A stretch of DNA of 64,000 nucleotides from Prorocentrum cordatum (Eukaryota; Sar; Dinophyceae; Prorocentrales; Prorocentraceae). Positions 18,341 through 28,087 of this stretch are shown piece by piece (position 1 is the first letter of the stretch; the number at the start of each line of letters is the position of its first letter). Where the stretch lies: positions 354,689-418,688 of the forward strand of contig CAUYUJ010014261.1 in assembly GCA_963575745.1 (NCBI GenBank). The letters are read 5' to 3'. The notes below the pieces were generated by a model, which saw only the letters and a list, made by a program, of their open reading frames with translations, searched no databases and was not told the origin of the DNA. The translations under genes were made by a program, and so were the position numbers.

Positions 18341-18495
18341 GTCGGGCGTGTCCCCCTACAGGGCGACTTTGGACGAACAATAAAACATACCCCCTAAAAT
18401 ACGCGAAACGTTGTATCGAAACAACAAAAAGAATAGAAACATCGTCCCCCTGACTATGTTTTGCCTTCCTCCTGTAGAGGGATGTACCCGACTTA
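18341..18495 (+). mobile_element. Family A TIR element, copy A1
   Basis: Left end GTCGGGCGTGTCCCCCTACA, right end CTGTAGAGGGATGTACCCGACTTAA; about 155 bp with AT-rich interior. The first bases of the left end have drifted and no TSD is clear. Confidence 0.85.
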
Positions 18496-18540
18496 AGCCC
18501 CGAGGCGCGCAGCCGACTGGAGCGCCCCTGGAGGTATCCT

Positions 18541-18730
18541 CGATGGGGTCGGAGGAAATGGGGTCGGAGGATCGCGCCGCACCGCCGATGCATCGGGGAT
18601 GCACCGGCGATGTCGGCGATGCGTTGGCGCCATTGGCGTGGCGAGCGTCGGGCTCCGCATCGAGCAGCATCGCCGATGCCTCGGCGATGCGGAGCGATCC
18701 TCCGACCCAATCTACCCCGACCCCATCCAG
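18541..18730 (+). mobile_element. Family E element, copy 2
   Basis: Inverted ends GATGGGGTCGGAGGA...and TCCTCCGACCCAATCTACCCCGACCCCATC enclose GATGCATCGGGGATGCACC and CGATGCCTCGGCGATG. Confidence 0.8.
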
Positions 18731-18756
18731 GAGGCCCAAAGCCCCGACTCGGCTAT

Positions 18757-18928
18757 ACGCAAGAAGAGTGACCCTGGGTAAGAGTGACCTTTGGTGCGCG
18801 ACTTTTTGCGGGTCGCGGGGGGACCAGACCCAGGCGAGCAAGCCGCTGCGACTGCTTCGTCTTCAGCCATCTGGGGACCCATCTGCGCCCGCACCACAGG
18901 TCACTCCGGCGAAAGGTCACTCTTACGT
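18757..18928 (+). mobile_element. Family B TIR element, copy 1
   Basis: About 172 bp. Left ACGCAAG..AGAGTGACCCTGGG..AGAGTGACCTTTGGTGCG; right CACAGGTCACTCC..GGTCACTCTTACGT. The arms, about 38 bp, are inverted. Confidence 0.75.
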
Positions 18929-18934
18929 CCAGTC

Positions 18935-19080
18935 GACCCCCAGAGGCCCCGACCCTCTCCCTCGAACCGGCTTTGCATCCCGAGTAGCTGTTTGACGTTC
19001 CCGAGGCCCAGTGAGGGCCCCAGGAGGCCGAAACTCAAGAAACACCTTCCGTACTGTTTTTTTTGATATTGCTCGAGGGG
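18935..19080 (+). mobile_element. Family G repeat
   Basis: CGACCCCCAGAGGCCCCGAC..TTGACGTTCCCGAGGCCCAG..AGGAGGCCGAAA..GCTCGAGGGGGCCTGGG matches the G consensus seen about a dozen times at 47-60 kb. Confidence 0.7.
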
Positions 19081-19257
19081 GCCTGGGATCCAGGAGGCCC
19101 AGCGCCCCGACCCGCGGCGGGGCGGCGCGGGGGCCCCCGCGGCCGCCGCGCCTGTCTCCGCAGCTCGTTGCGCGCCGCGGAGGCGGCCTCCACGCCGCCA
19201 GACCTGCCGCCGCCGCGGGGCCCGGGCCGCGGGGGCTCGATCGGGGCGCGCGGGGAC

Positions 19258-19396
19258 ACGGGAGGAGGAGGAGGGAGGAGGAGGAGGGAGGAGGAGGGAG
19301 GAGGAGGAGGGAGGAGGAGGGAGGAGGAGGAGGAAGAAAAGGAGGAGGAGGAGGAGGACGAGGAGGAGGAGGTGGAGGAGGAGGAAGAGTACCAGG
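19258..19396 (+). repeat. (GGA)n tract
   Basis: Mixed GGA/GGGA purine repeat, preceded by about 170 bp of very GC-rich sequence. Confidence 0.95.
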
Positions 19397-19399
19397 TGT

Positions 19400-19780
19400 C
19401 CTCCTCGGAGGCGCGCGTCCGACCCCAACATAAACAGTCACAACGCACAAGAAGGGTGCGCGAGAAGGATGCAAGGGCCTTAGAAGGACATGTCGGCACT
19501 TTGCGGGCGGGGCGCGGCCAGCGACAGCTGCCCAGGATGGGCCGACGGGAAAGGCTGCAACGGTAACATTAGACAGCCGCTCATCCGTACTATGCGGGCA
19601 TCGTCTCCCAGGCGGTATGGCCAGCAAGCGCCCACCACGGAGCGTCTACCACACGATTTCTCGGTGTGCGCGCCGCCCCCGGGGGGGCGATGCACGCATC
19701 GTATGAGTATGTTGGGGCGACGCCGAGTCGATCCTCGATCCTCGGCCCCCCTCCTCAGGAGAGCCCGGGATCGAATCGAA
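19400..19780. other. Unassigned stretch
   Basis: No gene or repeat family recognised. Confidence 0.35.
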
Positions 19781-19990
19781 AATTCGGATCGGCGATCGAC
19801 GTGAGTCGGATCGGCGGAGATTGACAGCCGAGCCCAGAGGAGTCGAAGCGGTGGACATCGGCAGGCTAATAAGTCTCCAATGAGAAATCGGAACCACATC
19901 GGAATCTGAAGTCGAATCGAATCGGAATCGGAAGCCATCGAAATCGAATCGAATCGAAGTGGAGGAATCGAAACGAGTCCTGCCCTGGGG
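19780..19990 (+). repeat. Family U repeat, copy 1 (uninterrupted)
   Basis: CGGATCGGCGATCGACGTGA..GGCGGAGATTGACAGCCGAGCC..GGCAGGCTAATAAG..TCGAATCGAATCGGAATCGG. The same text at 30.5-31.0 kb is split by an insertion. Confidence 0.7.
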
Positions 19991-20039
19991 GTCGATCGTC
20001 GATCCTCGCTGCTCGGTCCCCCGCTACCGCCGCCTCGAC

Positions 20040-20200
20040 CCTCAATCCTCCACCTCGGTCCTCCATCCTAGATCCACCTCCGCCTCCTCCTCCTCCTGCT
20101 CCTCCTCCTCGATCCTCGATCTCCCTCCTCCTCCTCGTCCTCGATCCTCGATCACCCTCATCCTCCTCCGCCTCCTCCTCCACCACCTGCTGCTGCTGAG
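20040..20200 (+). repeat. (CCT)n/(TCGATCC)n-rich tract
   Basis: Interspersed CCTCCT and GATCCTCGATC repeats; low complexity. Confidence 0.7.
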
Positions 20201-20309
20201 GTTGAGAAGGCTGCGGGCAAGTATATCCTGGATCAGGCGGAACCCGCAAGACCCTCGCTCCGGCGAGCGCCAGGGGGGCAGGAAACACGGCAAGAGGTAG
20301 AGATAGGCA

Positions 20310-20470
20310 GACATATATATATACATATATATAGATATAGATACATACATACACACATACATACATACATACATACATACATACATGCATACATACATAC
20401 ATACATGCATGCATGCATGCATGCATGCATGCATGCATGCATGCATACATACATACATACATACATACAG
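20310..20470 (+). repeat. (TA)n, (CATA)n and (CATG)n microsatellite
   Basis: ATATAT, then CATACATA, then about ten CATG units, then CATACATA again. ORFs reading MHACMHACM or MYVCMYVC are artefacts of it. Confidence 0.95.
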
Positions 20471-20879
20471 AGAACAAGCACAACAAACAAATACACAAAA
20501 ATAAATCAACAAAAAACAAACACAAAACAACAAACAGTGACCGAACGGCGGAGTGCGACGCCTGATGAGAGGTTGAGGTGGGCGAGGTTGGCAGCGGCGG
20601 TAGCCCAGGTGCACGCGCAGGAGCCCATTCAGTCGAAGCTAGGAAGAAGATAACATCGGGTGAGGACAAATAGAGAATCTCTAGCATCCGGCGGCTCTGG
20701 AGGATGTATGTCTCGGGCGCCGCGGACTTCTCAGAGCGTTCAGGCACGCTCTGAGAGTATTCCAAAACGCTCTGGAACGTTTTTCCCAGCGGACCCGGGT
20801 GAAATTCCGTGCCCGCCAATGTGACTAACTGACTTACTGGTTGACTGACTGAACGTCAAACAACACTTCTGACAACACA

Positions 20880-22240
20880 TCTCAAACAACCCAAGAACGC
20901 GCAACCGCAACCGCAACAGCAACCGGGCAACACATTTCAAACCGCCGGCGCGCGCAACCGCAACCGCAACCGGGCGACACAAGTCAACCCGCCCGCGCAA
21001 CCGCAACCACCACCGCAACCGGGCGACACATTTCAACCCGCCCGCGCAACCGCAACCGCAACCGCAACCGCAACCAGGCAACACATTTCAACCCGCCCGC
21101 GCAACCGCAACCGCAACCGCAACTTGGCGACACATTTCAACCCGCCCGCGCAACCGCAACCGCGACCGCAACCGGGCGATATATTTCAACCCGCCCGCGC
21201 AACCGCAACCGCGACCGCAACTGGGCGACACATTTCAACCCGCCCGCGCGCATAACCGCAACCGCAACCGGGCGACAAGTTCCAACCCGCGCGCGAGCGC
21301 AACAACAACCGCAACTGGGCGACACATTTCGACCCGCCCGCGCGCTCAACCGCAACCGCAAAACCGGGCGACACGTTCCAACCCGCCCGCGCAACCGCAA
21401 TCGCAAACGAAACTGGGCGACACAAAACAAACCGCCCGCGCAACCGCAACTGGGCGACACAAAACAACCCGCCAGGGCAACCGCACCCGCAACCACTAAC
21501 GCAACTGGGCGACGCATTTCAACCCGCCCGCGCAAAACTCAACGGCAACCGCAACCGGGCGACACATTTCAACCCGCCCGCGCGCGCAACCTCAACCGCA
21601 CCTGGGCGACACATCTCAACCCGCCCGCGCAATCGCAACTACCACCGCAACCGGGCGACACATGTCAACGCGCCCGCGCACCGCAACCGCAACCACAACC
21701 GGGCGACACGTTACAACCCGCCCGCGAAACCGCAACCGCAAACGAAACTGGGCGACACAAAACAACCCGCTCGCGCAACCGCAACCTCAACCGCAACTGG
21801 GCGACACAAGCCAACCCGCCAGCGCAACCGCAAACGCAACCGCCACTGGGCGACACAAAACAACCCGCCAGGGCAACCGCACCCGCAACCACTAACGCAA
21901 CTGGGCGACGCATTCCAACCCGCCCACGCAAACGCAACCGCAATCGCAACCAAGCGACACATTTCAACCCGCCCACTCAACCGCAATCGCAACCAGGCAG
22001 CTCAATTCAACCCGCCCGCGCACCGCGACCGCAAACGCAACCAAGCGACACATTTCAACCCGCACGCGCAACCCAACGGCAACCAAACGACACATTTCAA
22101 CCCGCCCGTGCAACCGCAACCACAACCTGGCGGCACAAGTCAACCCGCCCACGCAACCGCAACCGCAATCCCAACCGGGCGACACATTTTAACCCGCCAG
22201 CGCGCAACCGTAACCGCAACTGGGCGACACATTTTACCTC
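20880..22240 (+). repeat. 1.35-kb minisatellite of CGCAAC and GGGCGACACATTTCAACCCG
   Basis: About 30 units of 40-60 bp, each made of GGGCGACACATTTCAACCCG, CCCGCGCAA and one to four CCGCAA hexamers. Unit length varies mainly with the hexamer count. Both strands have open repetitive frames. Confidence 0.95.
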
Positions 22241-22329
22241 GGGTACACACGCACATCGTGGGTCACCTTGCCTCATGTGCCCATTCTCTTTTCGGTGTCC
22301 GCTCACCTGCGGTCCTCATGCAGAGGATC

Positions 22330-22860
22330 TGAGGAGGAAGGAGGGTGGGATGGAGGAGGGTGGGAGGAGGGAGGAGGGAGGAGAGAGGGAGGGGGGGGAG
22401 GGGGGGAGCAGGGAGGGGAGGGAGGAGGGAGGAGGGAGGGAGAGGAGGCAGGGAGGGGAGGGAGGAAGGTGGAAGGGAGGGAGGATCACGAGGATGAGGA
22501 GGAGGGGGAGGAGGAGGGAGAGGAAGAGGAGAGAGAGAGAGTGGGAAGAGGAGGATGGGCAGGATGGCCACGAGGAGGAGGAGGAGGAGGAGGAGGACGA
22601 CGACGACGTTGAGGAGGGGGATGCGGCGGTGGCCGTGTTCCAGGGGAATGTAGGAGCAGGCGACGATGGAGGAGGAGGAGACCCGATGGCTCGATAGGAA
22701 TATGGAAGGCCGGGAGGTTGCGAAGGAGGAGGGGGAGGCCGATGAGGAGGACAGGGGGGAGGAGGAGGAGGAGGAGGAGGAGGAGGAGGAGGAGGAGGAG
22801 GAGGAGGAGGAGGAGGAGGAGGAGGAGGAGGAGGAGGAGGAGGAGTAGGAGGAGGAAGAA
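22330..22860 (+). repeat. Long (GGA)n tract
   Basis: About 530 bp of purine-rich GGA/GGGA repeat with a short mixed island near 22590-22740; 22757-22844 is nearly pure (GGA)n. Confidence 0.95.
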
Positions 22861-22869
22861 AGAAAGGAC

Positions 22870-23133
22870 GAGGACGCGGCTCTCCGCCAGGACATTGCAG
22901 CGGGGAATCCCCATTCCACGCTGCTGCCTAGCCCCGTCCGGCCATTCCCAAACAGCTCCTGCACTTGTGGGGGGAGGGAGGCAGTCCTCGATCCCCGATG
23001 AGAGGGATCGAGGATCGAGGGTCGCGAGGGGTCGACAGGATCACAATGTTCTCCGCGCTCTGCCCCGACCTCGTGGCGTCGGGTAGACATCGCAGTGGGA
23101 GGCCTTTGGCGATTTTCTGCCCCGGAGGGGCAT
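22870..23133. other. Unassigned stretch before element A2
   Basis: No gene recognised; contains short GATCGAGGATCGAGG repeats near 23000-23030. Confidence 0.35.
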
Positions 23134-23141
23134 CACTGGCC

Positions 23142-23266
23142 TTAGGTCTGGCATGTCTTCCTACAGGGGGATTTTGGAAGACAGATAATCACAAACAATC
23201 GCCCCCAGACCATGTTTCAGTTTCATGTTTGAATAGTCCTCCTGTAGAGGGACGTGCCCGACTTAA
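23142..23266 (+). mobile_element. Family A TIR element A2, perfect 8-bp TSD
   Basis: Ends TTAGGTCTGGCATGTC and GACGTGCCCGACTTAA; 125 bp. CACTGGCC is duplicated exactly at 23134-23141 and 23267-23274. Confidence 0.93.
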
Positions 23267-23274
23267 CACTGGCC

Positions 23275-23638
23275 CGACAGGAGAGGCCTGGTGGGCTCGA
23301 CTCCGAACCAAAGGACTCTAACAAAAACGGCTCGGGATGAGAAGCCGGTCCGCGGGGGGGCCACAGCTGCACAGAAATTGCAACGCTTTTGATGTGAGGG
23401 TCGGGCCTCTTTGAGGCATCCTGGGGCGCCATTGTGACTACGGCTCGGCCCGCCTCACGATTCACGGCAGAACGAAACACAGGAGAGGCCATGGGGGCTC
23501 GAGGTTTAGACAAAGACCGCCGCCGACTCGAGAAGAAGCGCCGAACATGGCGAGACCAACAAGAGGCGGCGAGCAAGATGTGCCTCGAGAGAATATGTTA
23601 TGTCGGGGGGGGGTAACAGCAAAGCCGCTCAAACATAT
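23275..23638. other. Unassigned stretch between A2 and A3
   Basis: No gene or repeat family recognised. A short plus-strand frame at 23434-23616 has no known motif. Confidence 0.35.
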
Positions 23639-23646
23639 CCCTGGAC

Positions 23647-23806
23647 TTAAGTCGGGCCTGTCCTTCTACAGGGGGACTATTCAAAAACAGTCAAACAATA
23701 ATATGGGGACGATGTTTTGAGTAGTGTTTGACCACTTTTGGGTATCTTTTGATTATCTTCAATTTTTCGTCCAAAATCCCCCTGTAGGAGGACAGGCCCG
23801 ACTTCA
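23647..23806 (-). mobile_element. Family A TIR element A3, inverted, perfect 8-bp TSD
   Basis: Ends TTAAGTCGGGCCTGTCC and GGACAGGCCCGACTTCA; 160 bp. The internal TTTTTCGTCCAAAATCCCCC block shows it is reversed relative to A1. CCCTGGAC is duplicated at 23639-23646 and 23807-23814. Confidence 0.93.
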
Positions 23807-23922
23807 CCCTGGACCCATCTAGGGTCTATATCTGGTTCAGCCTACTCCACATTGTCTTCGACGGTCGCAGGGCCCCGAAAACGGCCCCCGATGCCGACAA
23901 GACAAGACAAGCCTGCTCTGCT

Positions 23923-24090
23923 GGGCGTGTTTCCCACCACCACCACCATAAGTTGGTGGGGGGGGGTCCTCCTCCTCCTCCTCCTCCTCCTCCTCCTCCT
24001 CCTCCTCCTGTTCGTCCTCCTCCTCCTCCTCCTCGCCCTCCTCCTCCTTCCCCCCTCCAACTTATGGTGGTGGTGGTGGAAAACAAGCCC
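23923..24090 (+). mobile_element. Foldback element with (CCT)n interior
   Basis: Inverted arms of about 35 bp (GGGCGTGTTTCCCACCACCA..ATAAGTTGG on the left; the reverse on the right) enclose about 90 bp of (CCT)n. Confidence 0.75.
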
Positions 24091-24357
24091 GTCATGCGAA
24101 CCCAGAACCTCGAACCTCCTTCCTGCTCGCCGAAGCAGTGCTGGGCCACCTGAGACCCCCAGCCGACTCCCAGCCCCTCCTGAGCCTCAAACGGCCCTTA
24201 CTTCAGCGTCTTGGCAGTATGCTATGTACTAATAGTTTTCCATCTTCGGAGTGCTACGAAGGGCGACCTCTGGCAATTGCCCGAGGGCGGGCGACGTTCG
24301 CGACTGAGCGGAAGCATCGGCAACGGGTGGGCCGAAGCGCTGCTTGCGGCCTCCCAA

Positions 24358-24530
24358 ATGGATGGGGTCGGATGATCGCGCCGCATCGCCGATGCATCGT
24401 TGAGGCATCCGGGACGTCGACAATGCATCGGCGACGTCGGCGTGAAGAAAATCGGGCTTCGCATCGAGCCGCATCGTCGTTGCATCGGCAATGCGTCGCC
24501 ATCCTCCGTCCATCTACTTGGACCCCATGG
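24358..24530 (+). mobile_element. Family E element, copy 3
   Basis: Left GATGGGGTCGGATGATCGCG, right CATCCTCCGTCCATCTACTT..GACCCCAT, with interior CGATGCATCG-type octamers. Confidence 0.75.
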
Positions 24531-24990
24531 GGCAGGCCTGGGCAGTTGTGTCGCCCTCAAACTGCATCTCCGGTGCGGTTTCAGGGGAATGCTGCGTCAC
24601 CCTTGGAAGTCTACACTGAAACAGTTGCAGCGGCATCTGGCTGCGGAATGTGATAGTGATGGCCAAAGCCCGAAGAGGACGAGGCAAATTGGATGAGCCC
24701 TGAGAAGATCTGTCAAGAAAGAAAGGAATACGATTCCGCCCAAAATCAGATCCCAGACACCTCCCGGTATCCATTTGGTGCATAGGTTGACCCCTGATCG
24801 ATGTTTGACAGTCCTGGGGCTCGAAGAATCGAGGAAGCGCAAACATGCATGGGCGATCCATGGATGTGGCGCGCGGTCGCCACATCCGTGGATCGGGAGA
24901 GGTAGCCTCCCCCAACTGCGGCTGGTGCCACCTCGCTCGGCGGCGGAAATCCGCAATCTCCCATGGAAGCGGGACCCGTCGCTAATCTGA
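24531..24990. other. Unassigned stretch
   Basis: Nothing assigned, apart from the inverted pair CATGGATGTGGCG / CGCCACATCCGTGG near 24860-24890. Confidence 0.35.
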
Positions 24991-25165
24991 TGTTGTTCCC
25001 ATCCTACTTAAGGACCACATCCCAGAAATAAGTTCGAAAGAGTGTCGAAAGAGTGTCGAAACATTGTCGGGCGAGTGTCTCCCAGGACCCGACACGTGAA
25101 AACCCTGGAGTTTCGGTATTTGTGCTGGTGCTCGAAATTCTTTCTGGTGATCAAAGCTAAAGTAG
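24991..25165 (+). repeat. Family M repeat, copy 1 (empty site for element O)
   Basis: GTTGTTCCCATCCTACTTAA..GGACCACA..AGTTCGAAAGAG..GAGTGTC..CCCAGGACCCGACACGTGAA..TGCTCGAAATT. The copy at 29.08-29.45 kb carries a 186-bp insertion at the CTAC position (25004-25007 here). Confidence 0.75.
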
Positions 25166-25349
25166 GTTGGAACATCATAACGCTAATCCACGCCCCCTTG
25201 ACCCATGTTTGCGATCGCCCGAAGAAAGGCCCGCGGACGTCGAAGAGGGCAGCGAAACAGATCCCGAGCCGGGAGCCTCGAACCTCTCCCCTCCCTCCCT
25301 GCTCGCCAGAGCCAAGGTCTGGGTCGCCTCAGACCCCCAGCCAGCTCCA

Positions 25350-25390
25350 ACCTCCTCCTCCTCCTCCTCCTCCTCCTCCTCCTCCTCCTC
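25350..25390 (+). repeat. (CCT)13 tract
   Basis: Pure trinucleotide repeat, pyrimidine on the plus strand. Confidence 0.95.
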
Positions 25391-25619
25391 TGGAGTTGAA
25401 TTTGTCGTCTCAATTTCGGGCGCTGGGATCTCCTGTGAACCCCGCTCAGCGCTGCTGAACACGCCCCCTAGGAAACGACCCCCGCGCTGCTCGTTGGCGG
25501 CAGCGCGGAGACACAAAAGGTGCACATCCGTGGTGCACGGCGCCCGCGTCCTCCGCTGGAAGGACGGCGAGGTGCATTGGCAATCTGTTGGACGGCGGCG
25601 CGCCCGGGGGGAAGTGAGA

Positions 25620-25740
25620 ATCGGAAGGCCTTCTCAGAAGGCGGCGGGGCTTCTCAGAAGCCCCTCGGCCTTCTGAGAAGCTTTGTGTCTTCGGGGAAGG
25701 CTCAGAAAACATCTCAGATAACCGAATGACTTCCGAGCCT
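25620..25740 (+). repeat. CTTCTCAGAAG palindrome cluster (family S)
   Basis: Repeated self-complementary CTTCTCAGAAG / CTTCTGAGAAG, then CGGGGAAGGCTCAGAAAAC. Related clusters at 29800-29880 and 42570-42800. Confidence 0.75.
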
Positions 25741-25764
25741 TCTTGTGGCCGCGGGAAACGGACA

Positions 25765-25960
25765 CGAAGAAGATGGGTACGATGCCCAACAGCAAATGCT
25801 GTCCACGACCTTCAGCGGACGCGTTGGGCAGGCGGCTTTCTGTCTCAAGTGGGCAACGGCCGCGGCGACGCCAACAGCGTACGCCGTTCAGATTGAATAA
25901 ACAAGAACGGCTGCGGGAATTTGCACCCATGTGTCCGTATCCCATTTCGATCGCCCCGAC
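25765..25960 (+). mobile_element. Family H TIR repeat, copy 2
   Basis: GATGGGTACGATGCCCAACA..GTTGGGCAGGCGGCTTTCTG..CGGCGACGCCAACAGCG and right end CCGTATCCCATTTCGATCG, the inverse of the left. Confidence 0.8.
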
Positions 25961-25996
25961 TTCTAAGAAGGCCTGCCCCATCTCTAGAGACCTGCT

Positions 25997-26139
25997 AGAT
26001 GGGGTCGGAATAAATGGAATCGCACCGCATTGCCGATGCATCGGAGATACATCGGCGATGCATCGTTGATGCACCTGCGATGCATCGTCGACGGCGATGC
26101 ATCGGCGACGTCGACGTGAAGCAAGTCGGGCCCCACATC
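25997..26139 (+). mobile_element. Family E element copy 4, left part
   Basis: GATGGGGTCGGAATAAATGG..ATTGCCGATGCATCGG to GTCGGGCCCCACATC, where it is interrupted by element C1. It resumes at 26376. Confidence 0.8.
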
Positions 26140-26375
26140 TTGAGCAGGGACCGACCGTCCTGGCATCCCTACAGGCCTACCACGACATTTCTTTCGAACC
26201 CCAAAATGTTCTAATAACAATAAAAGTGTTCTTAGAACATCGACCCGATGAGTAAAAACAGAACAGTCCCCCAAACATATGTACTGGGAACATATCGTGC
26301 GACCCACACAAGAAGTTCTTAGCACATGCTTTGGTGGACATCTTGGGCAAGCCAGGACGCTCCGCCACGGCTCGA
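26140..26375 (+). mobile_element. Family C TIR element C1, nested in family E
   Basis: 236 bp. Left TTGAGCAGGGACCGACCGTC..TGGCAT; right GCCAGGACGCTCCGCCACGG..CTCGAA, inverted. ACATC is duplicated at 26135-26139 and 26376-26380. Second copy at 36021-36252. Confidence 0.85.
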
Positions 26376-26437
26376 ACATCGAGCCGCACCGGCGATGCAT
26401 CGGCGATGCGTCGCGATCCTCAGGCCCCATCTGTCTG
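26376..26437 (+). mobile_element. Family E element copy 4, right part
   Basis: ACATCGAGCCGCACCGGCGATGCATCGG..GCGATCCTCAGGCCCCATC continues the E element cut by C1. Confidence 0.8.
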
Positions 26438-26454
26438 GGACACGTAAGACTCGG

Positions 26455-26592
26455 GTACGGGGGACTCGGGTCGGCCTGACGGGGGCCATCATAAAAATGA
26501 CGAGATCCAATCTGAAATTTGACGCGGGCTCCCGCTGCAGACACCCCACGAAAACTGGACCGTCAAAATCCAGGACGCGTTCGCCAAAAGAC
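26455..26592 (+). repeat. Family D repeat, copy 1
   Basis: GACTCGGGTCGGCCTGACGG..GGCTCCCGCTGCAGAC..CACGAAAACTGGACCGTC. Related at 35892-36020 and 53333-53462. Confidence 0.75.
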
Positions 26593-27060
26593 CCCGGCTG
26601 ACCCGAGTTCCGGCTCACTCGAGTCTTGCGCTTCCCCGAATCTGCTCCGACTCCACGTGGGAGGCCTAGACTCGCACTTCCCTCCCCCCCAAGGGCGGGC
26701 CGCCGAAGCATCTCTCGGAACATGGGCAGACACGGTGCCGCCTGCCTGGCGGGGCGGCCTGCCCCTCGCGCGCGGTGCGCGCGGCGACCCGTCGGCTGCC
26801 GAGGCCCGGCCGCCCGCGCGTGCAGCAAATTTTGGGGCGACGCCAGCCGGCAGGAGGGCGCCAGACATCCCCCTCGTCACGAGCCGATCGGGGCGGCAGC
26901 CTTCGAGCAGGGGGTCGACTGCAGAACTGATCTGCCCCAAGCCTGTCGTGCTTCCCCGTCGGATGTGCAGACAAATGCGCAGAGCGCTACGTTGATCTGC
27001 AGGGCATCCCACGGACTTCTTTCGTAAACTCAAAGGGAACATCATATCGGTGAATCCATT
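26593..27060. other. Unassigned stretch; weak inverted relation to 33.8 kb
   Basis: 26900-26998 (GTCGACTGCAGAACTGATCT..AAATGCGCAGA) resembles the reverse complement of 33790-33900. No gene recognised. Confidence 0.4.
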
Positions 27061-27097
27061 ATGTGGTCGATCCCCTACTCGAAACTCGTGCCCCGCT

Positions 27098-27230
27098 TTT
27101 CGGTGGCAACTCATGGGAGCCTCCCATACCGTCTTGTTGGCTCTCGCGGGTCGACGCTAGCCGACGCCCAATCGACGCTAATCGACCTTGGATCGACGCT
27201 GGTCGACGCTAATCGACCCGGCGCCTCCTC
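27098..27230 (+). repeat. Family L repeat, copy 1, with TCGACGCTAA subrepeats
   Basis: CGGTGGCAACTCATGGGAGC..CTCCCATACCGTCTTG, then repeated TCGACGCTAA/TCGACGCTGG. Copy 2 at 31258-31375; both precede a family K element. Confidence 0.75.
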
Positions 27231-27426
27231 CATCGATCGCCGGTCGCCAATCCAGCACTCCAAAGAGGGACCTGCGAGGGCACCCGAGGCCCCCATGCTT
27301 GGCCGCCGCACCGCTCGCTGCAGCATGGAGGAGCGGCTCCTCCCAGGACGAGCGCTTCCTCCCGAGCTCCTGCTTCTGACACCCCTGGGGTCCGCGGAGG
27401 GCCCCGAGAGCCCCACGCGGCACCAG

Positions 27427-27621
27427 TCGGGAGCGGCCAAGAGGGGAGTGTCCAAAAGGGGGGGGTGCAAGTCATGACCGGCGGCATGTGCGCGGCCCAA
27501 CGGGGGGGCCTGGGACGTAAAGAAATGAGAAGAGGCGCCATGAAATCTGCGGAAATATCATGGCCCACGCCATGATATCCACCCACCCCCCCAGTCATCA
27601 CCCCCTCTTTGCCGCCCCCGA
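27427..27621 (+). mobile_element. Family K TIR element K1, 5-bp TSD
   Basis: Ends TCGGGAGCGGC and GCCGCCCCCGA; ACCAG flanks both sides. Interior has CATGGCCCACGCCATGATATC-like hairpin text. No coding capacity. Confidence 0.8.
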
Positions 27622-27747
27622 ACCAGAAGGGTATCAACTTTCCAGCCGCCCCGGGACAGGCGCCCCCGACAGGGAACAAAAGTACTTTCTACCGTTCTGC
27701 GCCCGTGGACGCAACGGCGACAGAAATCCTCTCAGGACCTGTTACCC

Positions 27748-27912
27748 ATAGGTCGGGCATGTCCCCCATGCAGGCGGCTTTTGGGCGACAGAATCGAAGA
27801 CATACCCAAGAATTACCCCAAAAATATTCGAAAGTAGTCAAGCAATCGTCCCCAGACTATTTTCTTCTACTTTTTTGAATCTTCCTCCTGTAAAGGGACA
27901 GGCCCGACTTAA
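27748..27912 (+). mobile_element. Family A TIR element A4
   Basis: Ends ATAGGTCGGGCATGTCC and GGACAGGCCCGACTTAA; 165 bp. Flanks TGTTACCC (27740-27747) and CGTTACCC (27913-27920). A5 begins at once after the right flank. Confidence 0.9.
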
Positions 27913-27920
27913 CGTTACCC

Positions 27921-28087
27921 TTAAGTCGGGCGTGTCCCCCTACAGGCGGTTTTATGATTTTGGACAAACATGGAAAAAACAGTCAAAACATACTCCCGAA
28001 GGGTCCCAAACTATTCAAACATCGTCCCCACACTATCCTTTTACTATTTTTGAACATCCCCCCTGTAGAGGGGCAGGCCCGACTGAA
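27921..28087 (+). mobile_element. Family A TIR element A5, sharing a TSD with A4
   Basis: Ends TTAAGTCGGGCGTGTCCCCC and GGGCAGGCCCGACTGAA; 167 bp. Left flank CGTTACCC is the right flank of A4; right flank CGTTTACCC follows at 28088. Confidence 0.9.

Noticed and set aside
20740-22306. Cys/Arg/Val-rich frames in the CGCAAC minisatellite
   Set aside because: Pure repeat translation; frames exist on both strands.
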